Source: Oscillospiraceae bacterium (lineage in GTDB: Bacteria; Bacillota; Clostridia; Oscillospirales; Ruminococcaceae). Taken from it: DNA of 29,900 nucleotides. The stretch spans positions 1-29,900 of the forward strand of contig JAHHUD010000015.1 of NCBI GenBank assembly GCA_020024185.1, written 5' to 3'. The translations under genes and the position numbers were made by a program. Below are positions 22,908 to 29,900 of the stretch, one piece after another (positions within the stretch are counted from its first letter, which is position 1; every line of letters starts with the position of its first letter). Under the pieces are notes generated by a model. The model was not told the origin of the DNA. It was given only the letters and a program-made list of their open reading frames with translations, and did not search any database.

Positions 22908-22943
22908 ATAATTAAAAATATTATATAAAGGAGATTTTAATTT

Positions 22944-23195
22944 ATGGAAAACAAAATATCAGTTATAAGCATTGTTGTTGAGGAAATGGAATCTACTAAT
23001 GCAATCAACTCTATTTTACATGATTTTGGTGATTATATTGTTGGTAGACTTGGTGTTCCATACAGAGAAAAAGGCGTTTCTATCATCTGTATTGTTATTG
23101 ATGCACCATGTGATGTGACAAGTGCTCTATCAGGTAAGTTGGGTATGATTAAAGGTGTAAAAACAAAATCTATCACAGCAAAACAAGATAACTAA
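22944..23195 (+). CDS. TM1266-like ACT-fold protein ('iron-only hydrogenase system regulator' family)
   Basis: The 83-residue protein matches the TIGR03959/TM1266 family in layout: an N-terminal beta strand ISVISIVVEEMES, the helix INSILHDFGDYIVGRLGVPYREKG, a second strand SIICIVIDAPCD, and the conserved ALSGKLGMIKGVKTKSI near the C-terminus. The family has an ACT-like or NikR-C-like fold and no DNA-binding helix-turn-helix, so 'regulator' is a traditional name rather than a proven activity. Elsewhere it is often near [FeFe]-hydrogenase maturation genes. Here it leads an ABC uptake operon with AAAGGAG as ribosome binding site, under a leader switch. It may sense the transported compound or a metal, but this is inference. 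Confidence 0.85.
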   Translation: MENKISVISIVVEEMESTNAINSILHDFGDYIVGRLGVPYREKGVSIICIVIDAPCDVTSALSGKLGMIKGVKTKSITAKQDN

Positions 23196-23212
23196 AGAAA
23201 GGATTAGACCAT

Positions 23213-24244
23213 ATGAAAAAACTTTTATCTCTTGTTTTATCATCAATTCTTGCATTAAGTTTTCTTACTGCTTGTTCTTCTGACACCCCACAAGACTCAT
23301 CACAAATAAATCCAAATTCACAGTCAGAATCTTCTTCTGTTGTTGATGCTGAAGGTGTTGATATTAGAATTGCAGGCATGAAAGGTCCAACATCAATGGG
23401 TCTTGTATCTTTGCTTGATAAATCAGAAAAAGGTGAAAGTAAAAACAATTATACATTTACATTAGCAGGTGCTCCAGATGAAATAACACCAAAACTTGTT
23501 AAAGGTGAGCTTGATATTGCAGCTGTTCCTGCAAATCTTGCATCTATTCTTTATAATAACACAAACGGTAAAATAAAAGTTTTGGCAGTTAATACTCTTG
23601 GTGTTTTATATATCGTTGAACAGGGTGAAACTGTAAAAAATATTGCAGACCTTAAAGGTAAAACAATATATTCAACAGGCAAAGGCACAACACCAGAATA
23701 TGCGCTCAAATACCTTCTTGCTCAAAACGGACTTGACCCTGAAAAAGATGTAACTTTTGAATGGAAAAATGAAGCAACAGAAATCGTTGCAGTTCTAAAA
23801 AATGACCCAACTGCAATTGCAATGCTTCCTCAGCCATATGTAACAGTTGCACAAACACAAATCGAAGGACTCAAATCCTCCATAAGTCTTAACGATGAAT
23901 GGAATAAACTTAATAACGGAAGCATGCTTGTTACAGGTGTTGTTGTTGTTAGAGATGAATTTGCAAAAGAAAATCCAGAACAGATTGCAATGTTCCTTGA
24001 TGAATATAAAAATTCTATTGATTATGTAAATTCAAACACTGATGAAGCTTCTGCTCTTATTGAGCAATTTGACATTTTTAAAGGTCCTGTTGCTAAAAAA
24101 GCTCTTCCATATTGTAATATTTCATTTATGGAAGGTTCTGAAATGAAATCTGCTGTAAGCGGTTATCTTAAAACTTTGTTTGAACAAAACCCAAAATCTA
24201 TTGGCGAAAAAATGCCAGCTGATGATTTTTATTATCAAAGATAG
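23213..24244 (+). CDS. ABC transporter substrate-binding lipoprotein (NMT1/THI5-like)
   Basis: A membrane-anchored receptor for an uptake ABC transporter. In 343 residues it has a lipoprotein signal peptide, with a basic start, a hydrophobic core and the lipobox LTAC (Cys 21), a Ser/Gln-rich linker, and a two-lobed NMT1/THI5-like or SsuA/TauA-like domain. Typical stretches are VDIRIAGMKGPTSMGLVSLL, APDEITPKLVKGELDIAAVPANLA, IADLKGKTIYSTGKGTTPEY and AIAMLPQPYVT. Family members bind pyrimidine precursors of thiamine, sulfonates, nitrate and other small anions or heterocycles. The ligand here cannot be fixed. It is 18 bases after the TM1266-like gene and four bases before the permease. Confidence 0.9.
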   Translation: MKKLLSLVLSSILALSFLTACSSDTPQDSSQINPNSQSESSSVVDAEGVDIRIAGMKGPTSMGLVSLLDKSEKGESKNNYTFTLAGAPDEITPKLVKGELDIAAVPANLASILYNNTNGKIKVLAVNTLGVLYIVEQGETVKNIADLKGKTIYSTGKGTTPEYALKYLLAQNGLDPEKDVTFEWKNEATEIVAVLKNDPTAIAMLPQPYVTVAQTQIEGLKSSISLNDEWNKLNNGSMLVTGVVVVRDEFAKENPEQIAMFLDEYKNSIDYVNSNTDEASALIEQFDIFKGPVAKKALPYCNISFMEGSEMKSAVSGYLKTLFEQNPKSIGEKMPADDFYYQR

Positions 24245-24247
24245 TTT

Positions 24248-24994
24248 ATGAAAAATAAATTTGAAAAAATACTCTCAGTTGCCACAGCAATTTTGTTGTG
24301 GCAACTTCTTGCTATTATAATCTCAGAAAAAGTTCTGCTTGTTTCCCCTTTAGACGTTTTATTGCGTCTTTCTGAGCTTATTTTTCAAAATAGTTTTTGG
24401 AACAGTATTATATTTTCTTTTAAAAGAATTACAACAGGTTTTTTAACAGCTATTATAACCGGCACTATACTTGCAATTCTTTCTTATAGATATAGATTAT
24501 TAGAAATTTTTATTTGGCCTTATATAGCTATTATAAAGTCAACTCCTGTGGCATCATTTATAATATTATGTCTTATATGGCTTACATCTTCTTCCCTGCC
24601 AATTTTTATATCTTTTATTATTGTTATTCCGGTCGTTTACTCAAATATGCTTGCCGGATTTAAAAGCACAGATAAAAAAATGTTAGAAATGGCAGAGATT
24701 TTTAATCTTTCATTTAAGAAAAAATTATTATATATTTATATTCCAATAATAAAACCACACTTTATGTCAGCTTGTACAATTTCAATTGGCTTGGCTTGGA
24801 AATCCGGAATTGCTGCTGAAATTATTGGTATTCCATCAGGAAGTATAGGTGAAATGCTATATAATGCAAAATTATATCTTGCAACTGCAGATTTATTCAG
24901 TTGGACTGTAACGGTTATTGTTGTAAGTATATTGTTTGAAAAAGTTGTCTTGTTTTTATTAAATAAGTTATTTTACAGATTGGAGAATTTATAA
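24248..24994 (+). CDS. ABC transporter permease (BPD_transp_1)
   Basis: The membrane channel subunit of the same uptake system. In 248 residues there are about six hydrophobic helices, the first near residues 11-30. The cytoplasmic EAA-like loop is at MLEMAEIFNLSFKKKLLYIYIPIIKPH (about residues 142-168), where the ATPase docks. The C-terminal GLAWKSGIAAEIIG segment is typical of SsuC/TauC/ThiX-type permeases. It starts three bases after the lipoprotein stop with a poor ribosome binding site, so translation is probably coupled. Its stop overlaps the ATPase start as TAATG. Confidence 0.9.
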   Translation: MKNKFEKILSVATAILLWQLLAIIISEKVLLVSPLDVLLRLSELIFQNSFWNSIIFSFKRITTGFLTAIITGTILAILSYRYRLLEIFIWPYIAIIKSTPVASFIILCLIWLTSSSLPIFISFIIVIPVVYSNMLAGFKSTDKKMLEMAEIFNLSFKKKLLYIYIPIIKPHFMSACTISIGLAWKSGIAAEIIGIPSGSIGEMLYNAKLYLATADLFSWTVTVIVVSILFEKVVLFLLNKLFYRLENL

Positions 24995-25584
24995 TGAGTG
25001 ATATTATAATAAAAAATTTGTCCAAATCTTTTGAAAATAATTCTGTTTTGAAAAATATAAACATAACATTAAAACAAGGTTCTGTAACTTGTCTTATGGG
25101 GCAAAGTGGCAAAGGAAAAACAACATTACTTAATATACTTATGGGGTTTGAAAAGTGTGATAACGGCGAAATATTAAATATGCCAAAACTCAAATCTGCT
25201 GTTTTTCAAGAAAACAGATTGTGCGAAAATTTTTCTGTTTTAAGAAATATAAAACTTGTAAATGATGATGTTGACGATAACACAATACTATCTCACTTGG
25301 AAGCTGTTGGTCTTAAAAATGAGGCTAACCAACAGGTTTCAACACTAAGTGGCGGAATGAAACGTCGTGTTGCATTAGTTCGTGCAATTATTGCTAAAAA
25401 AGATATTTTATTTTTAGATGAACCATTTAAAGGGCTTGACGACAAAACAAAAGATAAAGTATTGGATTATCTTATTAGTAACTGCAAAAATTTAACTGTT
25501 CTCATGGTCACACATCAAGTTGATGACGCTATAAAATTGAATGCACATATTTTATATTTAAAAGACGGAAATATAACAGAATAA
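24994..25584 (+). CDS. ABC transporter ATP-binding protein
   Basis: The nucleotide-binding subunit that powers the uptake system. The 196-residue product is short (most relatives are about 240) but keeps every motif: Walker A GQSGKGKTT (36-44), Q-loop FQENRL (Gln 72), signature LSGGM (118-122), Walker B ILFLDEP with Glu 143, D-loop GLDD, and His 174 in the switch. The missing length is in the helical and C-terminal parts, so it lacks any accessory regulatory domain. It starts inside the permease stop and ends about 50 bases before the shared convergent terminator. Confidence 0.92.
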   Translation: MSDIIIKNLSKSFENNSVLKNINITLKQGSVTCLMGQSGKGKTTLLNILMGFEKCDNGEILNMPKLKSAVFQENRLCENFSVLRNIKLVNDDVDDNTILSHLEAVGLKNEANQQVSTLSGGMKRRVALVRAIIAKKDILFLDEPFKGLDDKTKDKVLDYLISNCKNLTVLMVTHQVDDAIKLNAHILYLKDGNITE

Positions 25585-25631
25585 AAACACAAAATTAATG
25601 ATGTTTTCTTATAACAAAACATTGTATAACG

Positions 25632-25669
25632 AGAAAAAACGGTATAGCTTTGGCTACACCGTTTTTTCT
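25632..25669. terminator. Bidirectional terminator shared by convergent ABC genes
   Basis: A 17-position inverted repeat AGAAAAAACGGTATAGC/GCTACACCGTTTTTTCT, with a single A-C mismatch on the plus strand that becomes a U-G pair on the minus strand. A and T runs on both sides give U-tracts in both directions. The stop codon of the minus-strand half-transporter lies inside it, so its last three codons are in the stem. Confidence 0.9.
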
Positions 25670-27267
25670 ATTTTTATTATTTTATTAAAATTGGATAAAA
25701 AGTCTTCATCCCAATTATGTGTTATAACAATTCTTGAAATATCAAGATTAAAAATCAAATTATTGATAATTTCACTGCTTTCTGGGTCAAGACCTGTCGT
25801 TGGCTCATCAAATATAATTAGTTTTTTATCGTCAATCAAAGCCCTTGCCAATGCAATTCTTTGTCTTTCTCCACCAGAAAGTTTATTCGGGTCTATTATA
25901 TCAACATCTTTTAATCTATTATACACTTCATCAAGAGACACTTTTTTAATAATGTCCAAATATTTTTCAGAGGTTTCTGTTATACCTTCTTTATACATTG
26001 CTATATTATTAAACAGGCTATCTTTAAATATAAATGGAGTTTGAGGTATATAGCTAGCAAAATTATATAAATTTGTTTCATCAATATTTTTTAAAACTAC
26101 ATTGTCAAAAAATATTTTTCCTTGATATTTTTCACTATATTTCATAATAATTTTGGCAAAAGTAGATTTGCCTGAACCACTATGACCCAAAATTGCTATT
26201 AAATCATTTTCTTCTATATCAATATTGATATTTTCAAACAAAACTCTATCTTTAACCTTAACCGAAAAATCTTTAATTTTTATTGGAAATTTTATTGTTT
26301 CATTAGAATTATTCTGTTTTACTAGCTTGTCTGTTTTTGATATATTAACAAGTTTTGATTTTATTTTTTCAACTAAAGTTTTGCAAGATTGAATAGTCAC
26401 AAAATATTCTGCACCATTTCTAATACTATCCGTGAAATCATTTACAATAAACATAGATGACAAAAGCAATCCTGCTGTTATAAATCCAGTTGATACAAGT
26501 TCTCCACCTATACTTATAACAAATAATGTCCCCAAAACTGCCACTACATAAATCGCCTTTTGTCCAATAATATTTGATAAATTTAAACTTCTTATTTTTA
26601 AACTTCTATTTTCAAGGCTATTTTTAAAATTATATATAAATTTATCTGCTCTGTTACTTAATTTGATAGTTTCATATCCATCAATAACTTCTTTAAGCTT
26701 TGACATATATTCGTCATTAGCCTTTGAGCGTTGTTCCTGCTTTTTTTGAATAGGTTTAGCAACAATTTTTCCGGTTATTATTGGAAAAATTGAAAAAGCA
26801 ATAGCTATCAAAAAGATTATATAATGAATTTTTAATAGTGTGTACGATAAAATAATAGCTTGTATAATGCAATTCAAAAAGCTTGGTATGTTATATAAAT
26901 AAGAGCTTCTTATATAGTCAATATCTTCATCTATAAAGTTTATATAAGAACTATCTGAATAACTGAAAAATTCTTCTATACCATTTTCATAATATTTTTT
27001 AACCATATTTTCTCTAATATGGTTTGATATGTTATCTCCAAATTTTAATGTAAACCGAATATTAAGAGTTGAACTTATAACAAATAAGAATATAAATAAC
27101 ATCGCTTGAGGTATAAGTGTTAAGATATTGCCGTATTTTGTTTTTGTTGCAATATCCATTACTTGCCCTAATATAATGCTCTCATTTAATAATGCGTATG
27201 TAGATAAAGCTCCAAAAATTATCGAGCAAAGTAATAACTTAAATTCTTTTTTTATGTAATAAATCAT
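25654..27267 (-). CDS. ABC exporter half-transporter (fused membrane and ATPase domains)
   Basis: An export-type ABC protein with an N-terminal six-helix membrane domain (about 1-300) and a C-terminal ATPase domain (about 325-537). ATPase motifs: Walker A GHSGSGKST (361-369), signature LSGGE (463-467), Walker B LIIFDEP with Glu 488, and switch His 517. All are canonical, so it could work as a homodimer. At 537 residues it is a little shorter than typical exporters. AAGGAAGTTAACA precedes the ATG at 27267. Codon and base composition are strongly AT-biased, unlike the exporter pair just upstream. Substrate unknown; lipid, peptide and drug exporters share this plan. Confidence 0.9.
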   Translation of the reverse strand: MIYYIKKEFKLLLCSIIFGALSTYALLNESIILGQVMDIATKTKYGNILTLIPQAMLFIFLFVISSTLNIRFTLKFGDNISNHIRENMVKKYYENGIEEFFSYSDSSYINFIDEDIDYIRSSYLYNIPSFLNCIIQAIILSYTLLKIHYIIFLIAIAFSIFPIITGKIVAKPIQKKQEQRSKANDEYMSKLKEVIDGYETIKLSNRADKFIYNFKNSLENRSLKIRSLNLSNIIGQKAIYVVAVLGTLFVISIGGELVSTGFITAGLLLSSMFIVNDFTDSIRNGAEYFVTIQSCKTLVEKIKSKLVNISKTDKLVKQNNSNETIKFPIKIKDFSVKVKDRVLFENINIDIEENDLIAILGHSGSGKSTFAKIIMKYSEKYQGKIFFDNVVLKNIDETNLYNFASYIPQTPFIFKDSLFNNIAMYKEGITETSEKYLDIIKKVSLDEVYNRLKDVDIIDPNKLSGGERQRIALARALIDDKKLIIFDEPTTGLDPESSEIINNLIFNLDISRIVITHNWDEDFLSNFNKIIKIEKTV

Positions 27268-27304
27268 TGTTAACTTCCTTTTTACTAATTTATCATTAAT
27301 TTAA

Positions 27305-27332
27305 AAGAGGCATCACTTAAGTGACACCTCTT
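27305..27332 (-). terminator. Terminator of the heterodimeric exporter operon
   Basis: The stem AAGAGGTGTCACTT/AAGTGATGCCTCTT on the minus strand pairs fully only in that direction (two positions are G-U or U-G there but mismatched on the plus strand), followed by UUUUAAAUU. It separates the exporter pair from the stand-alone half-transporter. Most of the 170-base gap (27268-27437) is otherwise A/T-rich, and no convincing promoter was found for the downstream gene. Confidence 0.75.
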
Positions 27333-27437
27333 ATTTTAACTAAAATTATGCAAATTTACTACACTTTATTAAAAATAATATTAAATTATTTAATCAATAT
27401 ATTTGACACAATAATTATTTGCTTATACTTTAGCTTA

Positions 27438-29072
27438 TTATGATATGGTGATATATCTGCCTCCACTATATTCATACAGACGGTGAGATATGGATAACAT
27501 TGTACGATTACATGACGCAGCCTGTAAAGCTTCTAAAATTCGTTGTTCTGTATCAGAGTCCAAGTTTGCAGTAATTTCATCTAACAAGAGTATTTGTGGA
27601 TTTGATACGATTGCTCTGGCAATAGACAAAAGTTGAATTTGTCCCTTTGAAAATAGAGACTCCTGATAAACTGTGTCTAAACCTGAAGAAAATTCTTTAA
27701 CTGTATTCCACAAGTTTACAGTTTTCAGTGCAGTAATAGCCTGTTCTTTACTGATATTTTGGTCTCCCAATGTAATCTGCTCCAAAACACTTCCGGGAAC
27801 CGAATGAAATGCTTGTTCTACATAACCAAAAATACTTCTTCTTTCACTTTCCTTAATACTGCTTGCGTTTTGTCCATAAATCTCAACTGTGCCCTCACAT
27901 GGCTCATACAAACCTAACAACAATTTGAATACAGTGCTTTTTCCTGCACCGGTTCTACCTATTAAGGTAACATGTTCCCCAGAATTAACTGTTAATGTAA
28001 GACCTTGCAAAATTTCTTTGTCAGCTTCATATCCAAAATGCAGATTTTGCAATTTAATCGCCGGAGCATTATCTGATTTTTTATCATTCATTTGTGCAAC
28101 ATATTCTTTTTCAGGTTCATTTAAAAATTCATTTATTCTGCGCACTCCCGCAGTAGCAGACTGAATATTTTGTATCTCCATACCAATACTTTCCAATGGA
28201 GCAAATATTTTACCTACATAAGAAATAATGGCAACTGATGTTCCCACAGACATTCCAAAAAAAGCCATAAGTCCCCCACTTTGAGCAGATAAAATCATCA
28301 TAATTGCTACTAAAAGGGTGCTAACTGTGATAATAATAGGAGAATAGATTGAATCATAAAAGTTAGAGCGATTAACCGCACAAAATCCTTCTTGAATATA
28401 TGTATCATATCGATTTTCCATATATTCTTCTTTGTTTAGATTATGCAGTGTTTGTATACTGTGAATAGTGTCCGGAATATGATTATTTGCTCTGCCAACT
28501 GCCTGTCTATTATCCAGCTGAGCTGATAACATTTTCTTTTGAAAAGAGCGTGTTAATATATAAAGAAATGGGAGAACCAAAATCATCAAAATTCCAAGTC
28601 CAAGACTTTTTACAAAGATAATTGCTAAAATACTTAATATACTACATGCGTCCGCTATCATACTAATAATACCGGAAGTAAATAATTTTTCTATGGTGTC
28701 CACATCTCCCACAAATCGTGAAACAGTTGTGCCGGTGTCCTCTCTTGTAAAATAGTCAGCTGGCAAAGAGTTTAATTTTTTACACATAATATGCCTAATC
28801 TGATATGTTACTTTTTGCCCAAACACTGTAATCAAACTTTCTTTACCTGCGTCTAAAATTCCCGATAATGAAAGAATGACAAAGTATATTATAATCGCCA
28901 TAAGCGAAATATCACTTTTTTGTGTTAAGTTGTTGATTATCCTCTCTAAAACCAATGGAGGAATAAGCCCTGCTGTGATACTACCGACAATTGTAAAAAA
29001 CAGTAAAATCGTTAATTTTCCATGGCAGGATACAGTTTCTTTTGTTGCTTTTATAACTACATTATTCCTCAT
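27438..29072 (-). CDS. ABC exporter, second subunit of a heterodimer (catalytic-Glu subunit)
   Basis: A half-transporter with six membrane helices followed by an ATPase domain, about 544 residues. Walker A GRTGAGKST is near 372-380, and Walker B ILLLDEI has a normal catalytic Glu (499). The signature, however, reads FSKGQ in place of LSGGQ (474-478). Switch His is 530. The C-terminus is short after the switch. The start is the ATG at 29072, preceded by AAGGAGGTATTAACC, and not the frame start at 29162. It overlaps the stop of the upstream subunit by 11 bases, so the two are coupled. The degenerate signature pairs with the degenerate Walker B of the partner. Confidence 0.9.
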   Translation of the reverse strand: MRNNVVIKATKETVSCHGKLTILLFFTIVGSITAGLIPPLVLERIINNLTQKSDISLMAIIIYFVILSLSGILDAGKESLITVFGQKVTYQIRHIMCKKLNSLPADYFTREDTGTTVSRFVGDVDTIEKLFTSGIISMIADACSILSILAIIFVKSLGLGILMILVLPFLYILTRSFQKKMLSAQLDNRQAVGRANNHIPDTIHSIQTLHNLNKEEYMENRYDTYIQEGFCAVNRSNFYDSIYSPIIITVSTLLVAIMMILSAQSGGLMAFFGMSVGTSVAIISYVGKIFAPLESIGMEIQNIQSATAGVRRINEFLNEPEKEYVAQMNDKKSDNAPAIKLQNLHFGYEADKEILQGLTLTVNSGEHVTLIGRTGAGKSTVFKLLLGLYEPCEGTVEIYGQNASSIKESERRSIFGYVEQAFHSVPGSVLEQITLGDQNISKEQAITALKTVNLWNTVKEFSSGLDTVYQESLFSKGQIQLLSIARAIVSNPQILLLDEITANLDSDTEQRILEALQAASCNRTMLSISHRLYEYSGGRYITIS

Positions 29073-29900
29073 GGTTAATACCTCCTTGTGTCTTTGTACT
29101 TTTTTGTGTTTGTGTATGATACAAGTTAGCATACTCTTGATTATCACAAAGAAGTGTTTCATGATTAGATACTGAAATTTGTCCGTTTTCCATCCAAATA
29201 ACCTGTGTCATCTGTGGAAACAGAGAAAGACGATGTGAAAATAAAAGCACAGTCCCGTCTTTTGTAAGCTTTTTAAGAGTTGCAAATATTTTCTGTTCTG
29301 TCTGCATATCAAGGGCAGAAAATGGGTCATCTAAAATCAATATTTCTTTGCGATGCCATAAAGTTCTTGCCAATGCTATTCTAGCTTGCTGTCCTCCGGA
29401 AAGTATTATACCACCATTACCTATTTTAGTATGTATTCCATTTGGCATCTGTTTTACTTCTTCATCCATTTCCACCCAAGAAAGTGCTTGCCAAGCATCA
29501 CCACTATCCCCAAGCAGAATATTTTCCTCAATAGTTCCACTAATCAATTCTGAGTTATGACCCATGTATGTAACATTACCTTGTACAAAAATATCCCCAT
29601 TATATGATAATTCGCCTAGAAAAAGTTTCCCTAGAGTAGTTTTACCACAAGCTATTGGGCCGGTAATTCCAATAATTTCGCCTTTATTTGCTGAAAAAGA
29701 TATATCAGAAAAAAGATTGTCACAGCCTTCATAGTTGAAAGATACATTGTCAAGACTAAGTAATTTTTGTGCAGTGAGAGTCTGTGCATTATTTACACTG
29801 TTTTTCTTTTTAACAATATTGTTTGTATTAAAAAACGGCTGAATACGTTTCCATGATACAGATGCTTTTTGTACAGAATTAAATAGCTTTGCTGCTTTGG
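29062..29900 (-). CDS. ABC exporter, first subunit of a heterodimer (partial, 5' end outside window)
   Basis: Only the C-terminal ~279 residues are in the window; the reading frame stays open to base 29900. They cover the end of the membrane domain (AAKLFNSVQKASVSWKRI) and the ATPase domain with Walker A GPIACGKTT, signature LSGGQ, Walker B LILDDP, D-loop ALD and FSHRLS switch. The residue after the Walker B Asp is Asp instead of catalytic Glu, so this subunit supplies the inactive site of an asymmetric pair, as in TM287/288- and BmrCD-type exporters. It overlaps its partner by 11 bases. Confidence 0.9.
   Translation of the reverse strand, partial: KAAKLFNSVQKASVSWKRIQPFFNTNNIVKKKNSVNNAQTLTAQKLLSLDNVSFNYEGCDNLFSDISFSANKGEIIGITGPIACGKTTLGKLFLGELSYNGDIFVQGNVTYMGHNSELISGTIEENILLGDSGDAWQALSWVEMDEEVKQMPNGIHTKIGNGGIILSGGQQARIALARTLWHRKEILILDDPFSALDMQTEQKIFATLKKLTKDGTVLLFSHRLSLFPQMTQVIWMENGQISVSNHETLLCDNQEYANLYHTQTQKSTKTQGGINHEE

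Noticed and set aside
22340..22943. Integrated mobile element at tRNA-Ser
   Set aside because: The tRNA 3' end is intact, no integrase is present, and no duplicate of the tRNA end was seen in the window. The nearby repeats are reported only as a weak possibility.
25598..26044. Plus-strand open frame of 148 codons after the ABC ATPase
   Set aside because: It is antisense to the ATPase domain of the minus-strand exporter and crosses the bidirectional terminator.
1..29900. CRISPR array, rRNA genes, insertion sequences
   Set aside because: No regularly spaced 25-40 base repeats, no rRNA sequence and no transposase or terminal inverted repeats were seen.

Overview
The window is a very AT-rich chromosomal segment from a low-GC Gram-positive bacterium, most likely an anaerobic member of the Clostridia (Bacillota). 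Evidence: the gene order rimP-nusA-ylxR-ylxQ-infB-rbfA-nrnA-truB-ribF-rpsO-pnp, a DnaD-DnaI type helicase-loading pair, strong purine-rich Shine-Dalgarno sites, TTGaca-17-TATAAT promoters, and two clostridial small families (a TSCPD/TIGR03905 protein and a TM1266-type 'iron-only hydrogenase system regulator'). The species is inferred only; nothing here fixes it.

Layout. Bases 1-12.9 kb (minus strand) hold a long information-processing superoperon read right to left: rimP, nusA, ylxR (rnpM), ylxQ, infB, rbfA, nrnA, truB, ribF, rpsO, pnp, then a membrane-anchored protein of unknown function and an M42 aminopeptidase. Several leader structures with regulatory potential are visible: a terminator-like hairpin between the rimP promoter and rimP (suggesting NusA-sensitive attenuation), a Shine-Dalgarno-sequestering pairing in the rpsO leader, a weak rpsO terminator, and a ~98-nt imperfect stem in the pnp leader. 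12.9-17.7 kb (minus, except one small plus-strand orphan) has an M29 aminopeptidase, an FlK-like hotdog thioesterase co-transcribed with a Clp AAA+ unfoldase that lacks a middle domain, and a TSCPD protein. 17.8-22.2 kb (plus) has dnaD-like and dnaI-like helicase-loader genes, an orphan radical SAM/SPASM enzyme and a MATE exporter. tRNA-Ser(GGA) follows, with a perfect consensus promoter and its own terminator.

22.5-25.6 kb (plus) is the most interesting part. A consensus promoter drives a ~195-nt leader containing a conserved-looking hairpin, an antiterminator/terminator switch (UAAAGGC against GCCUUUA in the terminator) and then a four-gene operon: TM1266-like ACT-fold regulator, NMT1/THI5-like substrate-binding lipoprotein, permease and ATPase. 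This looks like a riboswitch-controlled uptake system whose ligand cannot be named from sequence alone.

25.6-29.9 kb (minus) contains three ABC exporter genes: a stand-alone half-transporter, then a heterodimeric pair (the upstream partner runs off the window end) whose two nucleotide-binding domains carry complementary degenerate motifs, as in asymmetric exporters of the TM287/288 and BmrCD type.
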